Origin: Pomphorhynchus laevis
Taxonomy: Eukaryota; Acanthocephala; Palaeacanthocephala; Echinorhynchida; Pomphorhynchidae
DNA length: 64,000 bases
Assembly (NCBI GenBank): GCA_012934845.2
Contig: WNNJ02000901.1
Span: 372,001 to 436,000, forward strand
Reading direction: 5' to 3'
Under the pieces are notes generated by a model that was not told the DNA's origin, did no database searches, and saw only the letters and a list, made by a program, of their open reading frames with translations. The position numbers were made by a program, and so were the translations under genes. Below, piece by piece: positions 22,903 through 34,800 of this stretch (the first letter of the stretch is position 1; each line of letters opens with the position of its first letter).

Positions 22903-25797
22903 ATGGCGCTCCATCTCTCCTATGTGTCTTCTCCACTAGTCTCTTTCGCCACAGCACACGGTTTCCGCCTCGGCCTCCTCAACACTAGATCTATTCTCAA
23001 TAAATCCGATCTTATCCTCAACCTATTCACCAAGCAATCCATCGATCTCTTCTGCCTCACCGAATCCTGACACTCAGATTCCGACGACCTTTCCATTCGC
23101 CGTCTGCTCTCTGCCGGTTGCTCCCTAGTCGAATCCGCCCGCCCCCTCAGCTCATGCCCTTCTAAATTCTCTAATCATGGCGGCATCGTCGCATTTGCGC
23201 GTCACCCCGCGTCTCTTCGCAAAATCAATCCCCCTTTCAGTCCTTGCTATTTTGAATTGCTTACTTGTTCTTCTTCTAACCCGATCACTCTAGATCTCGC
23301 CATTGTATACCGTCCTGGTTCATCAGCTCCTACAGCCTTATTTTTTACCGAACTCGCTGACCTCCTTTCTCATTGTTCTTTGTCCTCAATCCCTTCACTC
23401 GTTCTAGGCGACTTCAATATCCGCCTAGACCGCCCCTCTTCCACAGATTCCATCCGCTTCATCAACATTCTATCCAACTACAATTACAAACTAATCTCCA
23501 CTGCCCCCACACATATACTTGGCGGGGCACTCGACATCATCGCTGTCCCCGATCATTTTGCTGCCCACACCTCACTGTCCATCTCTGATCCTGGTCTATC
23601 CGATCACTTTCTTATCACCCTTGATCTCGCTCGCAACCACACCCCTCCTCACACACCTACAATCCTACGTCGCCCTTGGAGAAATCTTGACCTCTCCCTT
23701 CTCCGCTCTGCCTTACTCAAATCGTCTCTATCATTACCCACAATAACATATTCATCTCCTCACGATCTCGCCTTTCTTTTCGACTCTGAACTCACATCCA
23801 CTCTCGATATTCTCTTGCCCTTCAAGTCTCACCCACACCGTCGCTTGCACCGTGCCCCATGGTTTGACATCCAATGCCTACTCTCAAAGCGTCGACTCCG
23901 CCATGCTTTTCGAGTCTATCACCGCTCTCTCAGACGCGATTTCCGCTCGATCACTCCGTCTTTCCGTGATTCCTATCTTGCTCTTCGCCGGTCTCATCTC
24001 CACCTACTACGTACCAAATGCAACTCCTTCTGGCAGCATAAAATCATCACTTCATTCAACTCTAAGACTCTCTGGCATACTTTTAACTCAATCCTGGCTC
24101 GTTCCTCTACGCCTTGCAACATCAATGCTAATGATTATTCGTCATTTCTCCAGACTAAAGTATCCACGCTGCTCTCTCACACCCCGGTCTCCATCCTATC
24201 CCACTCTGCCCAGTCTACTCTCATCCTTCCGGAACTCTTTCATCTTCTCCCTGTATCACCTACAGAAGTATCATCTGTCCTCATGTCCTTGCCCAACAAA
24301 ACCTCACCTGCCGATCCCCTGCCTACCCACATATTAAAATCTATATGCTCATCGATATCCCCATTTCTCACAACCTTGTTTAACTCGTCCATCCGCAGTC
24401 GTATCTTCCCTTCACACTGGAAATCCGCAATCGTTTGTCCCCTCCTTAAGAAACAATCGCTCGACTCTTCCCTTCCTTATAGCTATCGCCCCATTTCACT
24501 ACTCCCTACTCTTTCAAAGCTCTTAGAACGCCTCATCTTAATACAAATCAACGCTTATCTCTCCTCATCCAATCTGTACCCTCCTTTCCAATCCGCTTTC
24601 CGCTCTAATCACTCGACAGAAATCGCATGCATAAAAGTGTACAACGACTTACTCATTTCTCGAGACAAGGCTCTATATAGTGTTCTCATCTCCCTCGACC
24701 TCTCCTCCGCATTCGACATTGTCGACCACTCCGTCCTCCTTTCTCGCCTTCGTTATGATTACGGCTTTTCTTCCTCCTCCGTAGCTTGGTTCGCCTCATA
24801 TCTATCCGACCGTTCCTTTCGCGTCTGTTCTAATTCATCATCCTCCCCTCCCATCCCTATTTTTTGCGGGGTTCCACAAGGTTCAGTCCTAGGTCCCCTG
24901 CTTTTCTCTCTTTTGCTTGGCGATCTCTCTCCATTTATCAAACCTTACTCCTTTAACGTCATGCAATACGCCGATGACATTCTAATCTATGCTCATGCAC
25001 CCGCACATCGCATACACGATATCGGCATTTCTGCCTCCAACTGTCTTTCTTCTATCTACAAACGTCTCTCCAATCTCCATCTCGTTCTAAACGCCGAAAA
25101 GTCCAAAATAATGTGGATCCTTCCCCGTAAACCAAGCATATCTCCTCCCATTGTATCTTTTGCCTCATCGATCATCCCTATAGTCCACAATCTCACTTTC
25201 TTAGGCTTCCATTTCGATGATCACCTTTCCCTTAAACCCTTCGTCCGTGACAAGGTCCGCTCGTCTAACTTAATTCTTCGTGACATCCGCCGTATCCGCC
25301 CCCTTATCGACTTCCGTTCTTGTATGTCTCTTCTTTCATCGCTTCTTTTCCCTAAAATCGATTACTGCCTTAGCCTTTTCGCCAAATTCTCCAAAATCCA
25401 TCATCCTACCCCTACAACGAATAATCAACACCGCCGTTCGAGTGCTATTTCGTCTCCGTCGCTTCGACCACACATCCACATATTTTGCCCAACTCTCCTG
25501 GCCCACCATCCACATCCGCATCAAACTCCGCCTTCTCGTTACTTTTCGTCTCATCGCTGTCGGCTCCCCATCGTTCATCAACCTTCCTTTCTTAGACGAT
25601 ACTCGCCCCACCTCGCTATCGCTTCGTTCCTGTCATACCCTCTTACTCCACGTTCCGAATTACTCCAACAACTACGGTCTCCGATCCTTCCTCGTCGCCG
25701 TCTTACTCGCCTGGAATCAACTCCCTCTCGACGTCCGCCGCGCTCCCTCCTTTATCACATTCAAACACCTCCTCCGTTTACACCTTCTCGACACCTG
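22903..25797 (+). pseudogene. LINE A ORF2: APE endonuclease-reverse transcriptase
   Basis: Start chosen at ATG 22903 (MALHLSYV), upstream of the endonuclease motif LLNTRSI. Endonuclease landmarks are FCLTES (followed by TGA at 23068-23070 where Trp is expected), YRPG, LVLGDFNIRLD and LSDHF. RT follows: SYRPISLLPTLSKLLE, FQSAFRSNHSTE, motif A LDLSSAFDIVDH, motif B GVPQGSVLGPLLF, motif C QYADD, motif D/E NAEKSKIMWI and LTFLGFHFDDHL. Near 25385 the long frame shifts; the true C-terminus continues in the frame 25280-25798 (FINLPFLDDTRP, WNQLPLDVR). It is about 965 codons, with one stop and one frameshift. It would nick target DNA and reverse transcribe its own RNA. Confidence 0.9.
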
Positions 25798-25817
25798 ATT
25801 CACAGTTTTGTTTTGTT

Positions 25818-25854
25818 GTGGTCATGTAAGCGTGCGCTGGCACGCATTTGCCAC
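25818..25854 (+). other. LINE A 3'-terminal hairpin
   Basis: GCGTGC (25830-25835) pairs with GCACGC (25840-25845) around loop GCTG, with an outer GTGG/CCAC pair (25818-25821, 25851-25854). The same position in family B (31227-31264) has GCGTAC/GTACGC. It probably serves as the RT recognition site for target-primed reverse transcription. Confidence 0.7.
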
Positions 25855-25876
25855 GTTAAAATAAATTCCTTTTTTT

Positions 25877-26830
25877 AAGATATGTGGATTTTTGGTCAAA
25901 GCGACGAAGACGTAGGAGCACACGAACGGCGGAGTTGTTGATGCGTTATAGAGGTAGGATGATGGATTTTGGAGAATTTGCGAAAATACTGAGGCAGTAC
26001 TCGATTTTAGGAAAAAGAAGCGATGAAAGAAGATACATACAGGAACGGAAGTCGATAATGGGGCGGATACGGCGGATGTCACGGAGAATTAAGTTAGTCG
26101 AGCGGACCTTGTCACGGACTAAGGGTTTAAGAGAAAGGTGATCATCGAAATGGAATGCTAAGAAAGTGAGATTGTGTACTATGGGGATGATCGTCGATGA
26201 AGCAAAAGATACAGTGGGAGGAGATATGTTTGGTTTACGGGAGAGGATCCACATTATTTTAGACTTGTCGGGGTTTAGAATGAAATGTAGGTTGGAGAGA
26301 CGTTTGTAGATAGAAGAAATACAGTTGGAGGCAGAATGCCAATATCGTGTATGCGATGTGATGGTGCATTAGCATAGATAAGTATGTCATCGGCGTATTG
26401 CATGACGTTAAAGAAGTAAGGTTTGGTAAACGGAGAGAGATCGCCAAGCAGAATAGAGGAAATAAGGGGACTTAGGACTGAACCTTGTGAGACCTCGCAG
26501 AAAATATGGTGGAGGGAGTATGATGAATTAGAAAGACACGAAAGGAACGTTCGATTATATAAGGCAAAATAGGTTTCAAAGGAGGAAGATAATCCGTAAT
26601 CATAACGAAGTCGAGAAAGTAAGATGTAGTGGTCGACGATATGGAAAGCGGAGGAGTGGTCGATGGAGATTTGGGCACTATGTATGCGATTTCTGTAGAG
26701 TGATTAGAGCGTAAAGCGGATTGGAAAGGAGTTTACAGATTTGATGAAGAGAGATAAACGTTGATCTGTATTTAGATGATTTTTCTATGAGCTTAGAAAG
26801 AGTAGGGAGGAGTGAATACCTTTCCTTCTA
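25877..26830 (-). mobile_element. Older LINE family A copy, 5' piece (split by insertion)
   Basis: Continues the minus-strand copy interrupted at 21984, starting with the AAGAT duplication. It covers the ORF2 thumb (frame 25946-26254: MWILSRKPNISPP, LTFLAFHFDDHLSL), then the palm with YADD-region remnants and the fingers to about 26830. Several frameshifts and a ~40-bp gap near 26685 show it is much older than its guest. Confidence 0.85.
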
Positions 26831-26966
26831 GCGATAGCTAGAATGAGGAAAGGGTCCTAATAACAGCGAAAGGACATTGATTACGATTATTTGCTTCTAG
26901 TTTATTTGGCATCTTACACAATGAAATGTGAATTCCTCAAAAAATAATTAATTTATCATAATATTA

Positions 26967-27372
26967 TTGGAATTCAGAAATAAACTTATTTTAATCACGT
27001 TACTCGAACGTGATGGGTGGCCGGCATACTGTATCCAGCGGAACAAACGTGATACGAATCGGGGCCACTCTTTGACTGTGAAAACGCTGCACCATGGGAA
27101 GCTGTCTAGAATCAGTCGCCTATCGCACCGGGCGGTGAGGATGTGGAACTTACTTCCGGAGGATATGGTCGCTATTCAGAGTAGACAGCAGTTCATGCGG
27201 AGGATGGATCAATGGCTGTGCGAGACAAACTCACAGTATATACCGGATCGTTATCCTTGGGAGGAATGTTGAATGTTTTTCTTTTCAATTTTTTCTTTTT
27301 TTTTCATGTGATCAGACAAAACAGCCCTACGGCTACAGTCTTGTAATTGAATAAATAAATAAATAAATAATT
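26967..27372 (+). mobile_element. LINE 3' end of a different family (family C)
   Basis: The 101-codon frame 26967-27272 is the C-terminal tail of a CR1/Jockey-like ORF2 (RGHSLTVKTLHHGKL, SRLSHRAVRMWNLLPEDMVA). It is followed by a T-rich stretch, CTACGGCTACAGTC, and a tail of (AATA)n, the usual 3' repeat of such elements. 5' truncated, and a different lineage from families A and B. Confidence 0.75.
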
Positions 27373-29590
27373 ATTTTTAAAGATACGGTTTGACAATGCC
27401 ATATTGTACTCAAAATATCCATCTCAAATATTTGCAAACGACGTGAATGCTCTTGATCTCGCCCAATATGTTCTAAAATGTTTATACGATAAGTGAACAG
27501 CATTACAGGTCAATAGTACAGTTATGTATGTTCCATGTTAGAAAAAAATTAGATAAATTCGATTTTGGTGTATTTTGGATTGTTTTAGTATAAGAAACGA
27601 TAATCGATTAATTGTCTCACGCTCTGTTCCATTTCAAATACTTGAGGAAATAATAAAATCAATCAAAGAATTTGTATTTTATTCTTTGATTAAATCTTAT
27701 TTATCTGGATATGCGGAATTTGTGTTAGAGCCTTCTACTGGCGGTCGTCTTCTATTCTTACACTACGGAGCTCACAAGCCTTTTTAATGTTCAACATTAC
27801 CTGCAGACAACGAATTAGCTAACGTACAATATATTACCCATACACTTCCAGATATAAATCCGTTGCATTAAGTAGGCATGAAGCAATATATCTGTATAAT
27901 TTGTAGAAGTGCCCTAGTTTTGGATAATTTTCAATTTTCTAATTTGCCGGAAGATGACGACAATGAAACAATTCAATAATGCGGTGCAGTATAATTGTTT
28001 CTTTTTGTATTACTTCCAAATCACGCAGTGTCGTCCCATTTCGCCGACACAGATCACTGGTATAATAAAAATTGTGTCGTGATAGCTAGCAGCTTTGTTT
28101 GATCTCAATTTTTATGAACGGGGAGAGGATTTGAATATTTATAATTCAAATCTCCAAAATGCACGTGAATTCATTACAATTTAATTTTTACCAGATACCG
28201 TGAGATGGTAAAATAAGCAAATAAAGTCAGACGTGGGCAGCGATTTCTAATTTTTAAAGTTTGCAGTGCCTATTCGATCTGAACATGTATAATTTCCGGA
28301 TTCGGCTGTCGATAATAATATATTAGATGTCTTTATTTCATGCTCGCCATCAATGTTTGACTCACCGAGTAACATTTTCGTAAAAATCACAAGTAGTATT
28401 TTCATAATCATTTAGTTTAAACAATGTAATTTCAAAATGTTTTATCTGCCACTCGAATATGTAATTGATTTGAAAATATTAAAATTGAAAATGTTTTAAA
28501 TTTTAATGTTTTAAATTAAACATTAAAATTGATTTGATGAGTAATGTTTTTCACTTTTAAATTTAAATTCGTAAAACATTTTTCCATTGTGCGCTTCGAT
28601 TAGTTGAAGGTCGATTAATATCTGGAACAGGAGAAAACTGAAAATCCATTTAATGGCAGAACAACCCTTGTAGATCAATTCTTGTAATTGTAATTGCTAT
28701 ATTTAGAATGCCAGCAGACATATAGCTCAACAGGCACCGTGAAAAAAATACAAACAGGTAAAAAAGAGAAATTAACTCTAGGTTTCTGTGATCTTCAAAA
28801 GCATAATGAATATCGTAAACTTGAAATATTTAGTTTTAACTGATTGGCTCTGTCTACTAAAATACACTTGATTTTTATAAAATTGTCTGTTTTGGGTTTG
28901 CGCTCACACTCGGAATCCAAACTTTTTCGATAGGATTGTTCAATTTATAGGAACGAAGAAAGTTAAATATTTTAATTACAGAAATTTACAGTATTTGAAT
29001 AAAAATTTAAGACATTTTACTCCTCTCCTGAAAATTTAATACCAATAATGGATAAAGAAAATCCGGCTTTTTAAGAATAAAATAGCGAAGGATTTTTTAA
29101 CTATTGCTTTGTTAAATTATATCTTCAAATATTTATTAATCTCTATTATTGATGTCAATTTCTAAAAATAAAAATTAAATGCCCTGTATTTATTGAACAG
29201 TAACTAGACTCAGACAATATCGTAATTTAAATACTTTGATTTGAAGATTCTTCAGGCGTTCATTTGATAATTTTTATTTTTTTTGAAAGCTGCTACAACG
29301 AATCCATCGGATTCTTGATGTAATTAAAACTTTTCTATGAAAACTATTGGGATCATTTAAAATGAAATTACCTTAGCTTGTTCCATTTTTTGTAAGTCAA
29401 GATGAATTCAATTTTTTATCGATTAACTAGTCATCATAAATGATAATTAAGTTGTAAAATGAAAAATATTTCACTTACAAATCGCCACTTCTGTTGTGAC
29501 AATATATCTCAAAGTTTCTTAAGCGTTTTAGATAAAAACTTATTAGATAAAAAATATTTATATTCGTCCTCCACTCTTAAAAATCGTTTT
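27373..29590. other. 2.2 kb with no supported gene
   Basis: AT-rich, short frames only (for example 27575-27787, +, no recognisable domain). There are direct repeats of TTTTAAATTTTAATG type around 28480-28560. I see no repeat border or RNA gene. Confidence 0.4.
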
Positions 29591-29599
29591 TCGACATAG

Positions 29600-31285
29600 T
29601 TCACATGCCTCTTCGGTACTCTTTCAACGTTTTAAACTTCTTACCACTTCATCTACTTGCCGTATCTTTCCTGACCGCTCCCCTTCTGATATTGCCCAGC
29701 TCAATTTAGCTCGCATTGAAAAACATCGACGTGAAACAAACGGCGAGTCATCCTTATCTATACGTAAAATCAACGAAAATTTTCAACTCGTCCATCCGTA
29801 GCTGTACATTTCCTTACATCTGGAAATGCGCCACTGTTCGTCCTCTCATCAAAAAGCAATCTCTCGACTCCTCACTACCATCTTCGTACCGTCCTATTTC
29901 ACTTCTCCCAACCCTCTCTAAACTCCTTGAGCGTCTCGTTCTTAAGCAAGTTAATACATATATCTATTCCTCTAACTTATTTCCTCCCTTCCAAGCCGCT
30001 TTTCGCTCTAATTACTCTACCGAAATTGCCTGTCTTAAAGTTTATAACGACTTACTCATATCGCGCGATCATAAATTATGTAGTGTCATAGTTTCTCTTG
30101 ATCTATCGTCTGCTTTTGACATCGTCGATCACTCGATTCTTCTCCATCGCCTTCGTCATGATTATGACTTCTCTTTACCCACTGTATCATGGTTTTCTTG
30201 ATATCTATCAAACCGTACATTTCGCGTATATTTTAACTCTTCTCTCTCCCATCCTTCGTCCATTCCGTCCGGTGTTCCACAAGGCTCCGTATTAGGCCCT
30301 ATACTTTTCTCTCTTCTTCTTGGTGATTTGTCTTCGATTTCTCATAAATTTAACTTCCATGTTATGCAATATGCTGATGACATTCTCATCTATGCTCATG
30401 CACCTGTTTATCGTATTCACGATCTTAGTGTTTCCGCTTCGGACTGTCTTGTCTCAATTTCCAATCATCTTTCTTCCCTTCGCCTTTCTTTGAATCCTGA
30501 TAAATCCAAAATTATGTGGATCCTACCTCGACGCCTCGGCTTCGAACCTCCCTCCGTATCATTAAATTCTACAATTCTTCCTATCGTTGATAATCTCGTT
30601 TTCCTAGGCTTCCATTTTGACAACCGACTTTCACTTAAACCTTTCGTTAGAGATAAAGTACGCTCATCTACCTTGATACTCCGCAACCTCCGTCAAGTTC
30701 GTAGATTGATCGATTTCCCTTCTTGTATGACTCTCATATCATCTCTCCTTTTTTCTAGACTCGATTATTGTCTTAGTCTATTTTCCAACTCACCTAAATC
30801 CACTCTTCTTCCCCTACAACGCATCGTCAACGCAGCTGTCCGAATTCTCCTCCGTCTTCGTCGTTTTGATCATACATCCTACCATCTTGCTTCTCTCGAT
30901 TTGCCTACAATTTATTGTCGTGTTCAAATTCGTCTTCTTATTGTTGGTTTCCGCTTTGTAACTTTTCATACCCCTTCATTTCTCAACCTTCCTTTTCTTG
31001 ATAATTCTCGTCCTGTTTACTGTTCCTTGCGTTCCTGTAATTCCCTTCTTTTACATGTCCCAAACTACTCTACCTCCTTTGGACTCCGCTCCTTCCTGGT
31101 GGCTGCTCCTCTATCGTGGAATCATCTGCCCATTCATATACGCCAATCAACTTCCCTGCAGTGCTTCAAACGACAAATCCGATCCCATTTTAACAATTTA
31201 TCTGCTTGACTTTTTCATTTTTGTTTGTGGACTTGTAAGCGTACAGCTTGTACGCATTTGCCACATTAAATAAATTTGTATTTTT
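29600..31285 (+). mobile_element. LINE family B, internally deleted copy
   Basis: Starts with the C-terminal part of ORF1 (CRIFPDRSPSDIAQL...ARIEKHRRETNGE), matching family A 22750-22900. At about 29795 it jumps straight into the RT fingers (FNSSIRS...), so the ORF1/ORF2 junction, the endonuclease and the first part of RT are gone. RT continues with SYRPISLLPTLSKLLE, LDLSSAFDIVDH, a TGA at about 30199, then GVPQGSVLGPILF, QYADDILIYAHA, FLGFHFDNRLSL and the C-terminus ending at 31209. The 3' hairpin and TTTGTATTTTT tail end the copy about 570 bp before NOP56. Confidence 0.85.
29716..31209 (+). pseudogene. LINE B ORF2 remnant (RT)
   Basis: Two in-frame pieces, 29716-30201 and 30328-31209, bracket one TGA; both come from the same reading frame across RT motifs A, B, C (YADD) and the thumb. 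There is no endonuclease. It differs from family A at many synonymous and replacement sites and is less CT-biased, so it is a separate subfamily. The copy could not retrotranspose by itself. Confidence 0.85.
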
Positions 31286-31289
31286 GTAA

Positions 31290-31859
31290 CCTTATAATAA
31301 AGAGTGCGACCCGATTTTGATAAGATTTAATCTCTTAAGTTTGTCTTAAAATACGATAGTTATGCTATAAATGCTATTCAAACTATTAAAACTGTATAGT
31401 CAAATACCATCGATTATATTTTCATCTTTTGAAGCTTTTTATATAAAAATTATAGCATGAAAGCGGGTAGTTATGTGTCATTGGAACTATTGAATATAAT
31501 ATGTCCATGCAAAATCCGATGATTTAAAAGTTTTACTATAAATATAATTAAGGTTTTAATTCGATATATATTTATTGTTTACAACAACTTATCATCAATA
31601 TAATATTATTTTAATAGACAGAAGCTTGGTAATTAAATTTAAAATGTACTTTGGATTTTACATTTTAATCCAGATTCAGAATACTTTTTATCCTTTTAAC
31701 GGACATATTGATTATCAATACAAACTAAAAACAATTTCCTCCTTTTCAGACGATAAAAATCTAGAGAGAGTTGTCTCTGTATTTTAAATTTTTTGCTGCA
31801 ATTAGCAATTTTTTGATTGAACATTGCCTACGTATATATACTGAAAATAAACTGGCACA
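31290..31859 (+). promoter_or_regulatory. NOP56 upstream region
   Basis: About 570 bp between the LINE B tail and the NOP56 start codon. It is AT-rich and must hold the core promoter, but I cannot identify a TATA box or initiator with any certainty. The LINE insertion lies close enough to have altered distal control. Confidence 0.35.
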
Positions 31860-34800
31860 ATGGTAAAGAAATGTTTTGCTCTTTTTTGAAATCAAATATA
31901 TTATTTGTTTAAAGGGTAAAAAGTTCTTAATCTTGTATGAACACGCGTCAGGCTATGCGCTATTACGTATTCAACAATTTGAAGAAATCGGAGCTCAAAT
32001 ACCAGAGGTCGAAGCCACTATGACAGATCCAACATTATTTCTGTCAGCCTGTAAACTTGTTGCTTTCTCACCGTTCACGTCCGGACTAAACGCTCTTGAA
32101 AATGCAAACGCAATATCTGAGGGAGCTCTATCTGACGATCTTCGTCTATTTATTAGCAGCAACATTCCGGAGCAGAAAAAGTCAAAAATTATTCTCGGCG
32201 TTGGTGGTACTAAACTGGCTCAAACTATCAATGAAGAAATGGGCATTGCCGTCAAAACTACGGATGCAGTCCCAGAGATTATGCGAGGTATATTTTTAAC
32301 TTTAGTTATTAATGACATTCTTTTTGCCTAAATATGAACTGCCTCATAGTGATACATCACAATTTTAACTCGAGTTCTTATACTATCAATTTGCTAGCTA
32401 TTTTTGTTCATTGCTACCTTAATATATTCGTTCATTGTTATCGGAATATGCTCGTATATTGCCATTGTTGTATATTCGTTTATGGTTTTCGGCTTATAAT
32501 CGTTTATGACTATCAGGCTATAATCATTCATTGCTATCTTCGTTCATTGCGGTATATTCGTTTATTGCTATTAGGCAATAACATTTTTGAATGGTTTGTT
32601 AAACGTGTTAGATCAAATAACATTAAGATTATATATTCATGAATAGATTGCCGTAAAAGATTCCTCTGTAATTTGTCAAAATAAAAATTTAATAGCTAAA
32701 TTTGAAAAGAGAGAGTCTGTTATGTTGAGTAATTTCTGTTATTTCTTCTGTTGGTGTATATTGATTGCATGATACATCTAAAATAAAAAACAATTGACTG
32801 TTTTTTTCTAATGGTATTTATGTTCTTACAAGTTCTTTGCACGTCTGTTTTTCCTTTAAGGCATTCGTCTACATTTTCATTTAATAATTAAAGGATTGAC
32901 TGACGTTGCTGAACAGCAGGCACAGCTTGGTCTTAGCCATGCATACTCCCGCTCTAAAGTAAAGTTCAATGTCAATCGCGTGGACAATATGATCATACAG
33001 TCCATAGCTCTGATTGACCAGCTTGATAAAGATATCAATACTTTTGCAATGCGAATAAGGTTAGTTTTCATATCTAGTCATCTTGATTTTGATATTGCAA
33101 TGTTTTTAATTATGATACCGATTTTAATGTATAGCTATTTTTGATCCTTCTATATAGACATGTATCATACTATAATATAATTTTAAAATATTACCTTCTA
33201 GAGGACGAGAGGTGAACTATATTATACCATGTCAATTATAATGGAATAGAAAGTTTAAATATAACTTCAAACGCTTCCTTTATAACTTTCTGTTGTAGTT
33301 GAAATATAAATATTTTTCGATATGAACATATTAGTTCCATCTAGAATCGAGAATGTATGAAAATTAATATTGACGAACACTTGAGCGTTTATAATTCACA
33401 GAAAAACAGTAAATTAAGGTTAATTAGACGCTTAAATTACCTGATAAATACAATTATTCGCATATTTGCATCAAGTACTTCGATTATACCTATAATAAAC
33501 TTATCATAATCTGGCAATATTTAGTGCTAATTTTCAGTATCAGTATTTGGTGAGATAGACCCTGAATTTGAGCGAATGTAAAAAGCTAGGACTAAGTAGA
33601 TTTAGTGCTAATATTATTCATTAATATTTATTGTTTAATAAATGCTTGTTGAACGATCAATCGTTACTATAATTTACATTGTAATATAATTTAATAAAAT
33701 TAAATATTATAATATAATTTAAAAATTATAATTTATTATTAATATTATAATTCAGGTACAAATCAATTTCTTTGTAGAATTTATAAAGGTATGTGGTGAA
33801 AGATTGTTAATCAGTTAATCGCGAAAAACATCACACTGTAATATTGTTGTTTTAAGCTGTTAGTTCATAAAAATACTTGGCACAATTTTGATCAACCATA
33901 TTTTACCGTTGAGCATTTTTGAGCCAGCGATATAAGAAGCTGTAAAATCAGTTGCCAATTATAAACTTTTAGGATTAGATTTTTTTTAAATTTTTACGGA
34001 TAAATTGTATATCTGTTCAACTGAAAGTCTTTATTGAAAAGTGAATGTATACGTTTAAGAAAAATATTTTTCAATAATTTATATCATGAAGATCCATGCT
34101 TTACCACTTTTAATTTATGATTGCAAATTTTACCTGTTTTTAGAGAATGGTATAGCTATCATTTTCCAGAATTGTATAAAATCGTACCAGATAATTATAA
34201 TTACTCAAAGGCCGTACGCTTTATTTGCAATCGAAAAAATCTGACATTGGAATCGCAAAAGCAACTTGAGGAAATGTTACTAGATTCAGCGAAAGCTCAA
34301 GATATAATGGACGCATCCAGATCGTCAATTGGTAATTATTTCCATTACTTTAGCTATTTTATGGATTATTTATCATTTTTAATTTTAAAATTTATTTGTA
34401 ATTAATTATTTACGATTTTGTGCTTTAATTATTAATATTTTAAATATTACTCTTTTGATATCAATGCCACTGTGAAGCTAATGAGTGTTTAAATTTTGGA
34501 TACCAAACTTGTATAATCTTCAAGTAAAATGATCTTAAACAAATTACAACATAAAACTAAAACAATAAAGTGCGAGTTATATAATATAGTGCCAGAATTG
34601 TAGTATACGGGGTATACAAGCCGATAACCGATACTTTATTATTTGTATTTTATCTGCATTAATTGCTCTAAATAATTTTATTTGCCTTTTAATAATTTAC
34701 TAAATTCTTAAATAATAAAATTTGTTAAATACAATTATCACGTGAAAGCTAAATTATTCGCGATCAAGTTTTTTCTCGTTTACGGAACATATTTGTGGAA

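Larger units (their letters stand above)
21990..25876 (+). mobile_element. LINE family A (CR1/L2-like), 3887 bp, slightly 5'-truncated
   Basis: The best-preserved LINE in the window. It starts inside the ORF1 cysteine module, continues through ORF1 (to 22673), ORF2 (22903-25797), and a 3' UTR with hairpin and a T-rich end, flanked by AAGAT duplications. The RT wording (LDLSSAFDIVDH, CGVPQGSVLGPLLF, QYADDILIYAHA) fits the CR1/L2/Jockey superclade, with an APE-type endonuclease. Only one in-frame stop and one frameshift disturb ORF2, so the insertion is young. Base composition (CT-rich coding strand) differs sharply from the AT-rich host DNA. Confidence 0.9.

Noticed and set aside
23068-23070. 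TGA where Trp is expected in the LINE A endonuclease, raising the idea of a variant code
   Set aside because: Other Trp codons in LINE and NOP56 are TGG, and the TGA in LINE B (about 30199) falls where Ser is expected. A simple point mutation is enough.
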